Position numbers and translations under genes: made by a program
Assembly (NCBI GenBank): GCA_029204045.2
Contig: CM055063.1
Location: 37,419,562-37,483,561 of the forward strand
Direction: 5' to 3'
DNA: 64,000 nt
DNA from: Tillandsia leiboldiana
Taxonomy: Eukaryota > Streptophyta > Magnoliopsida > Poales > Bromeliaceae
Shown: piece after piece, positions 34,926 through 45,197 of the stretch
Numbering within the stretch: the first letter of the stretch is position 1
Layout: each line of letters opens with the position of its first letter
The notes under the pieces: generated by a model
Databases searched by the model: none
Told to the model about the DNA's origin: nothing
Seen by the model: only the letters and a program-made list of their open reading frames with translations

Positions 34926-36887
34926 ATGTCGGGTGAAAGTGGTAATATTTTTAGACCTCCTCTTTTTGATGGGACTAATTATGCTTATTGGAAAGTGCGG
35001 ATGAGGGCTTTTCTCATCGCAATTGATGAGCGGGTATGGCAATCCGTGGAATACGGTTGGGTGCATCCTGTTGAGGAAGTAGAAAATTCTACTACCCCAA
35101 AACCTCGCTCTAGATGGTCCAAAGAGGAATTTGAAAGATCTTCTTACAATGGGAAAGGTATGAACGCTTTATTTAATTCTCTTTCCTCGACTGAGTTCAC
35201 ACGAATTTCCGCGTGTGAAACTGCAAAGGAGATTTGGGATATTCTCAAAATTACACATGAGGGTACTAATCTAGTAAAAATTCAAAAGCTCCAGATGCTT
35301 ACAAGTCAATTTGACTCTATTCATATGGATGAGCATGAATTATTTACTGATTATTACACAAGACTTCAAGATATAATCAACACTTGTGCTAATTTAGGAG
35401 AAAAGATCCCGGAGTCGAAAATTGTAAGAAAGATACTTCGAACTCTTCCGGAACGGTTTAGGGCAAAGGTTACCGCCATTGAAACCGTTAGTCATCCGGA
35501 TGAGATGAGTGTAGAGGAATTAGTAGGTGCTTTGCAAACTTATGAGATGACTTTTCCTACTAATCAAGTTTCTTCCAAGTCTTCTTCTAAGCTTACAGGT
35601 ATTGCATTCAAATCCACAAGGGAAGAAGATAGCGAATCAAGTTCCGACGATGAAATCTCTTTTGCCGATTTTGAAGAACAATTGGCGCGGATCACAAAGA
35701 AATTTCGTCGAAAATTTTGGAAGAATCGAACCGATGGATCTTCATCCACGAAACCATCTAAAGGATCATCGGGTTCTAAATCCTCTTACCTCAAAGGCGT
35801 TGCAAAACCTTCTAAAGAAAAAGAAAAATATGATTTCGAAGGGGAAATCCAATGCTATCGATGCAAAGGCTACGACCATTTTTCAACGGATTGTCCTTCT
35901 CCGAAATCATATAAAAAGAAGGCTTTGCAAGCGAAAACTTGGGACGATTCTACTTCTAATGAATCGACCTCAAGTAAAGAGGAAAAAATCGTTGCTTCTC
36001 ATGCCTCTCATTTTCCCTCTTCTAATAATTGTTTATCATCTTTAGTCACTGACTCTACTCCTTTGATTTTGTATGAAACATCAACAACCGGCGGAGAGTC
36101 ATCAAGTGAGGGGGAGTCGGACGAGGAAGAACTCGTTGAGGCATATCAACAACTTCTTGCGGAATCTAAGAAGATGGCCAAACATATCAAGAAGTTGAGA
36201 AAGCAACGACTTGAAGATCAAGACGAGAATCATGCTTTAAAGATAAAACTTCATGATCTCGAGGAGGAACGAGAACGTTTATTGGAAAACAATAAAATCC
36301 TCCAAGAAGAGCGAAACCAATCGGAGACAAACGCTAAATCATATATGGACAAGATTGGTTTTCTAGAAAAACAGTTTGAGGATATTCATGTCACCAATCA
36401 AGCTTTGACCAAGCAAGTTCATCAACTTAAATCCGACATACAAAGGCTTACAACCGGTTCCAAGAAACTAGATTGTATGTCCGGATTAGGTCAAACAAGC
36501 AAGGTTGGTTTGGGATTTAAAAAGGATCAAACTGTGCATGCTTCAAGTTCCACATTCAAATTGAAAGGAAGAATGTGTCACCTTTGTGGACTTGAAGGAC
36601 ATTTGGTGAAGGATTGCCCGAAAAAGAGAAAGAAAAATTCTTCGGCAACTTCATCTACGGAGCGAACTCAACGGAATCAAAAGACACATCAAGTCAAAGG
36701 AGTTCACTCAACCCACCAAAGGTCCGAGCCACAACATCAATCATACAAGTGGATCACTACGAGGCAAAGACCTAAGGTGGACCAACAGTCAAAGCGGACA
36801 ACCCCCGGCCACAACGAATCAAGACAACCCAAAATCCAGCGATTTTTGATTCGGAAAGGTGATATCTTTCCTTGTCTTAAGTTCTAA
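34926..36887 (+). CDS. gag: Copia Gag polyprotein (intact, 653 aa)
   Basis: This is the nucleocapsid-type structural protein of the element. The ATG at 34926 (MSGESGN) is chosen because it follows the primer site; an in-frame ATG at 34842 lies inside the LTR. The N-terminus PPLFDGTNYAYWKVRMRAFL is the copia Gag start (DUF4219-like). A UBN2-type Gag domain follows at about 90-220. Zinc knuckle 1, CX2CX4HX4C, is at about 310-323, and knuckle 2 at about 551-564. A long Glu/Lys/Leu-rich coiled coil lies between (about 405-520). The frame stops before any DSGCSRHM-type protease, so no Pol is encoded. The intact frame beside nearly identical LTRs suggests recent Gag function. Clade call SIRE/Maximus-like is moderately sure. 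Confidence 0.9.
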   Translation: MSGESGNIFRPPLFDGTNYAYWKVRMRAFLIAIDERVWQSVEYGWVHPVEEVENSTTPKPRSRWSKEEFERSSYNGKGMNALFNSLSSTEFTRISACETAKEIWDILKITHEGTNLVKIQKLQMLTSQFDSIHMDEHELFTDYYTRLQDIINTCANLGEKIPESKIVRKILRTLPERFRAKVTAIETVSHPDEMSVEELVGALQTYEMTFPTNQVSSKSSSKLTGIAFKSTREEDSESSSDDEISFADFEEQLARITKKFRRKFWKNRTDGSSSTKPSKGSSGSKSSYLKGVAKPSKEKEKYDFEGEIQCYRCKGYDHFSTDCPSPKSYKKKALQAKTWDDSTSNESTSSKEEKIVASHASHFPSSNNCLSSLVTDSTPLILYETSTTGGESSSEGESDEEELVEAYQQLLAESKKMAKHIKKLRKQRLEDQDENHALKIKLHDLEEERERLLENNKILQEERNQSETNAKSYMDKIGFLEKQFEDIHVTNQALTKQVHQLKSDIQRLTTGSKKLDCMSGLGQTSKVGLGFKKDQTVHASSSTFKLKGRMCHLCGLEGHLVKDCPKKRKKNSSATSSTERTQRNQKTHQVKGVHSTHQRSEPQHQSYKWITTRQRPKVDQQSKRTTPGHNESRQPKIQRFLIRKGDIFPCLKF

Positions 36888-38036
36888 ATAGCTTATGACT
36901 GTATGTAATGCTTTGATTGGTTTTCCTTTCATATTTTTTTGAATCTCTGCATTACATGTTTTCAATGCTCTTCATTTTTATACTTTGTTTTTGAACAAAA
37001 GGGTTTTTACTGAACAAGTGCATTGAATAAAAAGGGCTTCACGTTTATTCACTCCAAATTAATTTTATTTGGATTATCAACTTTACTCCATAATCATAAT
37101 CTTGAAGATACTTCATTATAGGAGTTTTTGATATTATAAGCATCAAATTTTAGAAATCATGTGTGATCTTTAGATGCTTAATCTATCTCGGTTGTGTGAA
37201 TTCATTGTGATAAACGTGAGACAACCGATAGACTAAAATTTGGGATTTAATTCTTTCACGTAAGAGATTGCATTCTTACAAGGGTAATGAAATGATTTGC
37301 AAAAGATGTGGAAAGAGTTACATCCGAAAGGAGTGTGAAAACTACCACCACATGTTGGAAAGAGCTGCCACCCCGGTCGTCCGGTCTGTGTGTGAAGCTA
37401 CCACATGTTTTGATGCTTGAAAAATATTTCTTGAAATTTTTAGTTGAAGCATTTGGAGATTTATATGCAAAGCTCTTATATTTTGAACAATCTCCTGGTT
37501 GGTATAAGGTGGGTTAGTTGAAAGATGCTCAAAGAGCCACCCTTAGGTATTTTAGTGCTTATCTCAAATTTGAAAGGGTAAGAAATCAAATTGATGTCAT
37601 TTGAAAATCTCTGTAAGTCATCTTTGTAAATCCGTTACATCTTGATAGAGTTTGGATCTCAAGATTATTTTTGATGACTTGTGTTTGATGAATATAACAT
37701 GAAAAACAGTTTATAATGTTTTACCTTTATTTTTCATGATTTTGGAGTAAATCTTTTTAATTTTGTGAAATTAATTGGATTGAATGGCATCTGTGTGAAT
37801 TCATTGTTTAAAGCACTTAAATTGTTTTCTTGATGGAATACAAATCGGTAATTCAAATATTTCAAAATCTGGATTTGTTTCAAGAAATTATTTGATTTTT
37901 GCTTTCTGGTACAGGTACGCAATCTGCATTTTTGTTATATACCGGAACTGAGCCTTTATCTCTCTTTCTCTATGAACTAATGCTGTTAGTGATTTCCTTT
38001 TGTCTAGTATGTTCACTGTTTGACAATTTGTGACAA

Positions 38037-38155
38037 AAAGGGGGAGGACAGAAAATAATGATCGTATCACAAAGGGGGAGAACATAAATGCTCAAGACAG
38101 GGGGAGAACATGGAGAACATAGAGAACATGTTAGAGATGCTCATGATAGGGGGAG
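38037..38155 (+). repeat. Cluster of polypurine-like tracts
   Basis: Four GGGGGAG tracts, at about 38040, 38075, 38101 and 38148, lie upstream of the true tract at 38476-38487. Repeated AGAACAT words lie between them. Multiple polypurine tracts near the 3' LTR are, as I recall, a Sirevirus trait. Confidence 0.6.
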
Positions 38156-38475
38156 ATAAAGAAAAGATTGAAAAAAGAGCCGAAAAACAAAAGAACCAAA
38201 AGGACGAATCAAATGTAGGATTCTAATTTCTAACGACTAACGTTTAATTTTGTTTGGAGTTTTGTTTTGCAGGAATTACATCACTTTAAGACTCCAAGTC
38301 CTAAGTCATAGAGTATGTTCTAGGACTGTTTGGTTCAAATGTAATTTTGTATTTATTGGATCTTTCACGCAAAGAAAATCAATGTTTTGGTGATAACATT
38401 GAATTTCGACTTTTTGGTTTAAGATGAGTGACTTGAGCGCTTTTATGTATTTTTGGGTTTTGTCACGAAATTGCC

Positions 38476-38487
38476 AAAGGGGGAGAT
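38476..38487 (+). other. Copia polypurine tract
   Basis: The AAAGGGGGAGAT-like tract ends directly at the 3' LTR start TGTTACGG and would prime plus-strand DNA. Confidence 0.85.
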
Positions 38488-39881
38488 TGTTACGGCTTTT
38501 TGGTATTGGCATATTTCGTGAGTCAAGTCAGTGAGTTGAGTCGGAGTCTTAAAGGGATCAAATTGTCAATCAGCAATCAAAGACTTAGAGAAGATTCAAC
38601 AAGAGCTCAAGTTGACACTCAGTGTCTTGAGTCTTGAAGATTGAAGTTGAAGAATTGTGGATCAGTTACATCAATCTCAAGAAGAAAGTATTCAAAAGGA
38701 TCAGGTATGTTTAACTAAATAATTGTGGTGATCCGAATACTTTCTTATAGTGTAGAAACACTTGGATGATTTTTTAATTGCATAAAAATCAAAAACTGGA
38801 CATGGGACATGCTCAGGATCCGGATCAGACCTTGCAATCCGGATCCCGAAGGGTACTTGTTCATTGGCAATTTCAATCCGGATCCTAGGCCATTCCGATC
38901 CGGATCCCGAACATGGGACTTTGCTGAATTGCATGAACGATCCGGATCGGACCTTGCAATCCGGATCCTGAACCCTTGGTTTTCTGGAATCGTCAATCTC
39001 GTTACAACGATCCGGATCGCAGTAAATCCGATCCAGATCGCCGTCCTGAAAATTTCCAGATAAGGTATGTTTTTGATTCTTATCTCTTTCCAAAGGTTTC
39101 TAAACTATAAATAGACGTTTAGGGTTTCTCAAAAACGTGGGTTCTCTACCGATTAATTTATAAAACACTTGAGAGCAACCCTAGAGGCTAGGTTCTTATC
39201 GTTCTTCTTTTTGAGCCTCCTGTAGGTCAATTCGACGGTTCTTTCAAGAACATATCTTTTGTCGAATTGATCTAATCTTTGCTTAGAGATTTCTTCTACG
39301 GTTCCTCAATGAGAATCTAAGCAAAGGATCACCATCGAAGTCAATATTCTTATCGACTGAGTTTGCGTCGTGGATTCGACGTGGCATCGTGGATTCGGTG
39401 TGCTAAAGGCGTTTCGTGGATTCGAAACGTGTGCTCGTGGATTCGAGTGGCGTTCGTGGATTCGAACGTGCGCAGTGGACGTGCAAACGGTGGAGCGCGA
39501 GGTCCAAGAAATTGAAGGAGGGGTTAAATCCGTGGAGACGGTAATCACCTTGTTATTCTTCTTTTCTTAGGGATTGTTATTGCGTGGATATCCAACCGGT
39601 CAGCGCAAGGTCCGAAGAAGCTGAAGGAGGGGTTGAGTCCGTGGAGTCGGTAATCACCTTGTTATTCTTCTATTCTTAGTGGATTGTTATTGCGTGTTGG
39701 TCCCGTGGTTTTTCTCCTGGATTGGAGTTTCCACGTATATCTCGGTGTGCTGTTTTTTATTTCCGCATTGGTTTTTATTTTGCACTGAGATTTGGTTTTA
39801 TAAGTATTACACCTATTCACCCCCCCTCTAGTTGTTTGATAGTACCTATTTAGATCCTTGTGGATCCTATAAAAACCTACA
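38488..39881 (+). mobile_element. 3' LTR of the copia element
   Basis: Same length as the 5' LTR (1394). The 8 differences are seven transitions and one transversion; one hits a U3 palindrome (ATCCAGAT at about 39031). It is followed by target duplication GATTG. Confidence 0.95.
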
Positions 39882-40107
39882 GATTGCGGACTAGATAGAT
39901 CGTCTACCACGTCTGCGAGCTTAACAGTGTTTTTGTTGTACCCCTTTTTATTCTCAGACAGTTGTATCTTTATTTTGGGTCTGGCTTTAGCCAGCTGTTT
40001 GTATTTATTTGGTGAGCTGGGAGAGACACTTGTACTTATTGAGGGTTATATTGTACTTTTATTTTCCAGCTTCAGTCTGAGATATATTAGTTTTAGTTCA
40101 GCTCTGT
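39882..40107 (+). mobile_element. LTR X, 3' part, truncated
   Basis: This resumes X after the copia element: GATTGCGGACTAGATAG continues the AGAGGATTG left of it, as in the W LTR (about 53390). It is cut at about 40107 before the usual TGACA end by a copia LTR. Confidence 0.75.
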
Positions 40108-40787
40108 TGTTATTATTACGACTTTTTGTGTTGGCATATTTCGTGATTTGAGTTGGAGTCTTGAAGTGATCAAATTGTCAATCAGCGATCGAAGACTCAG
40201 AGAATATTCAACAAGAGCTCAAGTTGACACTCAGGTATGATTATAGTAATCATGGTGATTTAAGTTCATTTACAATCTTTGGAATCATGATTTTGTTAAA
40301 ACTAGACAAGTTAGATGTTCAGGATCCGGATCAGGGCATTCCAGTCCGGACCCCGAACATAGTTTAGTTCATGCGGAATTTCAGTCCGGACCTCCCCTGT
40401 TTCAGTCCGGACCCCGAACATTGATTCTGCAGAAATCGCATGAACAGTCCGGACTACCCACATTTCAGTCCGGACCCCGAACATGTTTTTCTGGAAAAGT
40501 TCTGTTTAATGACGACAATCCGGACCCAACTTATTTCAGTTCGGACCGTCGACCCAAAAATTCCAGATAAGGTAGTTTTTTATTCTTATCTCATTCCAAA
40601 GGTTATAAATAGATACTTAGGGTTTCTCAAGAGGTAACCATCCAATCCAGAAACACTTGAGAGCAACCCTAGAGGCTAGGTTTTTATCGTTCATCTTTTA
40701 GCCTCTTTTAGGTCAATTCGACGGTTCTTCCAAGACATGCTTATGTCGAATTGATCTAAACTTTGCTTAGAGATTTCTCCCATGGAT
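40108..40787 (+). mobile_element. Truncated copia LTR (diverged relative)
   Basis: It begins near TGTTATTATTACGAC (compare TGTTACGGC) and follows the copia LTR through the TATA box at 40604 and the GGTCAATTCGACGG block. It lacks the hairpin array and 3' end. U3 carries five GTCCGGAC palindromes (40344, 40384, 40405, 40447, 40468) where the other copia LTR has ATCCGGAT. Confidence 0.75.
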
Positions 40788-41452
40788 TGTAGTAACCATG
40801 AATTTTGAAACTGAATATTTAAAGTTTAAATAGTTTCTGGATTATTTAAATGGCAAAAATGGATTATTAGTAGTGCAATTGTGGCCCAACAATATCGACT
40901 TTTGATTAGAGCCTGATCTCAAAAATCTGAGATCACCAGTGCGACCGTCTCGTCGAAACAAGAAATATTGATATTCACATATTTTCGATCCGACGGTCAG
41001 ATCTTCCACAAAACAGCGAAGAAGAAGCGGGGCCCACAACTTAAGTTGTGAATAGTAACCCCTGATTTAATTTCCCTCTCAACCAACGTCGGCCATTTCG
41101 CCGTCTGGACCCCAAACATAGTAGTATGAGTAGTCGTTTCTAACTATTTTCAATATTCTGAGCGCAATGGCACTGACAGAATTCGCGTTTGGCGACCCTG
41201 GTGCATCGGAATGCGTGCCAAATAGTGCAAATTGTAATATTTTATGGTCGAGACCCTCACTCTGGCGCCGGCGTCGCTCCCCGCTGCCGGGCACGTGGTT
41301 GGGAAGTTTCTTGTGAGTGAGAGGACTCCATCCATGCCTTTGCATGGCATCTATGCAGCCCGAAAATGTGGCTACCATGGATGGCTCGAGTTCGAGCTCG
41401 TTAATGGCGGCCGGCCATCCGGCGACCGCCGACGGCGGGGTCAAGCCCAGAC
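40788..41452 (+). mobile_element. Truncated LTR of family Y
   Basis: It begins TGTAGTAACC and aligns with the first part of solo LTR Y (28889 onward), for example the GTGCGACCGTCTCGTCGAA block (about 40940, compare 29076). It is cut by LTR Z at 41453. No coding sequence is seen. Confidence 0.7.
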
Positions 41453-42436
41453 TGTGAGGACCTGGATCCCCACGACGAGATTACTGGTTGATCAGCAGCT
41501 CCTGGAGGCCTATGTGGCGTGTCGGTGGCATTCGTACACCAATTGGACACTAGTGATGGACTCAGAGTGGTTAATGGATCACGAGAGTAGTCAGATGACT
41601 CCGTCGAATGTTTAGAATTGGTTTTGCATGCAATGGATATTAAAATTGGGCTCAGCGCAAAGTTTGGACAAAAGAACATCATTTCGGATGCCTTCGGCAA
41701 TTTTTAGAGTTGGAATTTGGCAAATCGGACTTCGGATTTGAATTCAGCGCGCGAAAACGATGAAAATGGACTATTCACTTGCATTTTTCGGAGCCCGGAT
41801 GACGCGCACGATTTTCGAGGCAAGGGATCACTGTTCCGGCGGCTGGGGAAGCGTCGGCGACGGCGGCGGACGGTGGCGCGGGCTCGGGCAGGCACAGGAG
41901 CGACGGCGGGCAGGCGCGGGCAGCGTGCAGTGGGCGGGCTGGCGCGCGGGCAGGCGCGCGGGCGCGCGGGCAGGTGCGCGGTCCACGGGCGGGCGTGCAC
42001 CGGAAGGCAGGACACGTGGCAACTTGTGACTTGTTGGTGTTGTGGGCGTGGTCCACAGGAAATTTGAGCGGGTGTACGGTGGACCGGGGGAGGACACGTG
42101 GCGATCTATGGTTGGCTGGTCCACATGCGCGCGGTCCACGGAGCGGGTGCAGGCCGCCTCGGGGCGCGTGCGTGCAGGGGTGTCGGGAGGCGGCGCAGGC
42201 GCGCACGTGGGCGACTGTTTGATCGAGTGCCGTCCACGTGTCGCCACCTCAGTGCGCCACGTGTCGAGCAGAGGATGGCCGATGTGGCTATCCGCTGTTC
42301 GGGTGAGACGTGGCGGGCCCTGGGCTTTCCGAGCGTGAACAGTGTTTGGCCGGGCCCAACACTGTAGCCGCCCGGTTCGTGCGGGCGCCCGGAAAATCGG
42401 CCCAAAAGCCCAATATCCGGATTTTCGGGTTGAGCC

Positions 42437-42444
42437 TATAAATA
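42437..42444 (+). promoter_or_regulatory. LTR TATA box (Z)
   Basis: TATAAATA below the GC-rich U3. The truncated 3' LTR copy is at 49455-49462. Confidence 0.75.
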
Positions 42445-43965
42445 GGCCCTTTTGCTCACCGAGTAGAGCATTTTCCCGAGCTCTTTGGCCAGTGCACCCT
42501 TCACCAAAGTTGTTGATCTCCTCGCTGTGCATCTCGTGGAGAAGGCTCGGAATTTTTGGAAGGCGCAGCGTCGACGACTTCGGCATCGTAGCACAGAGCG
42601 ACATACTTTCATCGCAGGCCCGTTATCGTCGCATTTCGGTCTGAGAGATTCACAGAGCTACCCCGACAGTATTTTTGGATGATTTTCATGGCATTGGATT
42701 CACGAGAGGTATATCTACGATTCTTGTATTGTCCACTTTTCTCAGATTTGAGCTTTGTTTGGGGTTATGGGTACGTTTTTAAACCCCTTTGCCGCTGATG
42801 GAATTTCTGGACAGCGACACCTTGCCTGATTTTTATCTCCGCAACTGGGCATCGGATGGAGATGTGCCTATACACTTTTTGTATCTACGCGTCGCGAGGA
42901 TCATCACTGTATTTTTCTTAGATTTTTATGAGACCTTCCCGGAGGTATAATTTTCCCCTTTTATCTGTGCAAGATTTTACAGTTGTGTGGTTGTATGTTT
43001 TTGCGCGCCTGTACTGTGGAATTTGTAACTTGGCCTACGGGGCTCGGAATTGGGCGTGCAGGTACCCGTTTCGAAGGTCTCGACGTGAGGATCGCTGTGA
43101 TATTTTTATTAGATTTTTCTGGGCAATTTTAGCAGGTGAAATAATCGTATCTTTGGGACTGATTTTCAGTGTGTTTGTGCGTGGTTAATTTTGGGAATTG
43201 AAGTGTAACTTTGGACCTTTTGTGGTACCCAGGAAGGTTCGCGAATGTTTTTGGAACACTGCTAGGAGCCGAGGTTGGCGCGACATGTACCGTGGATATG
43301 GGTTCAGAGGATTGTGCGTGCAAGTGGCCACGCTCTTCGCCGACCCCAGGTTTGCTTTGGATTGAGCACTTCAGGTGGGTAAGCTTAATTTGGTAACTGT
43401 ATAAGGTTTTTATATCATGGTGAATGTAAGTGCACATGTGGGGATATCACCCCTCTATGATTGATAACAGGTATATCTGTTGTACAACCGATATAAGCGA
43501 GAGGTAAGCAAGGAATGGCCTACTTGGGTGAGATTGGTATACCATAGTAGGAATGTTTTAGCATGCTTTACTAATATATGTTTCACCCACTTTTATTGTT
43601 TCTGAGGACAAAGCATGCTTGCATGGACATGTAGTTAGGCCATCTTTTACTGCTGCACTACTTTTGGAACTTGACTTAGGAGAAACCATGTTATCCTTTT
43701 CTCCTTCTTTGTTAGTCAGGTGGTCTGTGTTGCTCGGGTTCGAGCAGGGGTTCTGGGTAGTGTAGTCGGGACTTGGTGTCTGGGACAGGTAGGATTAGTT
43801 GTGGGGCTTTGCGGCAACCGTGGATATTGGGCGGTTGACCGGATATTTATTTATGCACCAGATTGGGTATCTGATTTCTCTAGTGGACGGAGTTTCCCAC
43901 TTAGATCAGTGTCATGATCCAGTCCTGCTTATTTATTCTACTATGATACTTGTTACTCAGACCTC

Positions 43966-44192
43966 GAGTCCTTGAGACTCCTATCCCCTATCGGTGTTAT
44001 GCATTGGCCCGCATACCCGATTTGGCAGGCATAGAATGTGCGATATACATACTCTGAGTGCTTGAGACTCTTATCCCTTATCGGTGTTATGCATTGGCTA
44101 GCATACCCGATTCGTCAGGCACCTTTGAGTCCTTGAGACTCCTATCCCCTATCGGTGTTATGCGTTGGCCCGCATACCCGATTTGGCAGGCA
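43966..44192 (+). repeat. Three copies of a 66-bp repeat in LTR Z
   Basis: Copies at 43966-44031, 44056-44121 and 44127-44192 begin GAGTCCTTGAGACTC (itself a dyad) and end GGCAGGCA, separated by spacers of 24 and 5 bases. The middle copy is the most diverged. Confidence 0.75.
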
Positions 44193-44241
44193 CTGCAGGC
44201 AGTACCAGTTCTACTAGTGGCACTAGGTTGAGGTCACTACA

Positions 44242-44430
44242 GGCATAGCAGGCATAGCAGGCATGGCAGGCATAGCAGGCATAGTAGGCATGGCAGGCAT
44301 GGCAGGCATGGCAGGCATTGCAGGCATAGCAGGCATGGAAGGCATAGCAGGCATGGCAGGCATAGTAGGCATAGTAGGCATGGCAGGCATAGCAGGCATG
44401 GCAGGCATAGCAGGCATGGCAGGCATGGCA
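44242..44430 (+). repeat. 9-bp minisatellite GGCATAGCA, 21 copies
   Basis: Exactly 21 units of GGCAT(A/G)GCA with few variants, following the GGCAGGCA end of the 66-bp repeat. Open frames reading MPA or GIA repeats across it are a by-product. Confidence 0.9.
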
Positions 44431-45197
44431 GGCAGTGCCAGTGATTACTGGTCTATCGATTGGGTCGATTGTGCACTTCATGTGCTGGTGGTTGCATACC
44501 ACTCTTTGGTTCTTCCCTTTTGGGCATTTAGATAGAGGCATGATAGCTGTTGAGAGTCTCTAGCTTCCTTATTTCAGTCTTTACGGCTTTGGTTAGTTTT
44601 TGTCTCTTGAGGACTTAGTGGGCAGACCGTCGGGTCTGGCGGTGGTACCCACTGAGAACTCCCTTTTTGGTGTGGTTCTCACACCCTCTGGGGGTTTTCC
44701 CCCTCCTTTTTCCTTCCTCTCCTTTGTTTTGCAGAGTCTTAGCGGGTGTTGCTGATTCTGCGGTTGTTGATCGAGGCGAGAGAGTCGCGAGCTAGATCCC
44801 TACCCGTCGTTGGAGAGTAGCGGTACCCCCCTTCAGAGGAGATCTTCTTTGGATTAGTTATTTTATTTTCCTCTTTTGTGAGACTGTTGTAGTGAGGATG
44901 ATATGTATTGAGAGCCTGTACACTGATGTATTTATTGGAGATACCTCCCTGTCGAGCTTTGAGTTTTGTATCTGAGGATATTGTACGATTATCATTTTTG
45001 GGAGGTGGACATTGTTGCATTATTTCCAGTTGTACAGTGGTTGATTTCATTTTTACAGCAGTTTTATCTTATAGCTCTGATATCTGTTAGCTGTAGCACT
45101 TTTCTTGCAGGTAGGACGCTTCGCCTATGCGGAGTTTGGTATAGGTGGCGGATCTGTTGGCAAGCCCGGGTCGCAGTTTCGACCCCGGGGCATGACA

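Larger units (their letters stand above)
36888..38487 (+). other. Non-coding 3' interior of the copia element
   Basis: About 1.6 kb, AT-rich, replaces pol. I see no frame beyond about 70 codons and no match to protease, integrase or RT motifs. It ends with a cluster of G-rich purine tracts and the polypurine tract. Confidence 0.75.
33498..39881 (+). mobile_element. Full-length gag-only Ty1/copia element (Sirevirus-like)
   Basis: The element is 6384 bases, with LTRs 33498-34891 and 38488-39881 (1394 bases each) and a perfect target duplication GATTG (33493-33497 and 39882-39886). I count 8 differences between the LTRs, about 0.6 per cent, so it is young. It encodes an intact Gag but no protease, integrase, RT or RNase H. 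Large Gag with two zinc knuckles, repeated LTR palindromes and several polypurine-like tracts fit the SIRE/Maximus (Sirevirus) clade as I recall it. It is inserted in LTR X. Mobilisation in trans is inferred. Confidence 0.92.
41453..45197 (+). mobile_element. 5' LTR of element Z, 3.75 kb
   Basis: It starts TGTGAGGACCTGGATCC and ends TGACA before the primer site (45205-45220). It has a GC-rich U3 with CACGTGGC at 42013 and 42095 and CCACGTGTC near 42235 and 42258, a TATA box at 42437-42444, paired leader modules (about 42880-43140), a dyad at 43815-43837, a 66-bp repeat, a 9-bp minisatellite, and U5 hairpins near 44610-44690. Confidence 0.9.

Noticed and set aside
37308..37517. 69-codon frame after the copia gag as a pol remnant
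   Set aside because: No protease, integrase or RT motif; an isolated short frame in AT-rich DNA.
44158..44541. Open frames with MPA, GIA or CHA repeats
   Set aside because: Translation of the 9-bp minisatellite; both strands are open, with no start context.
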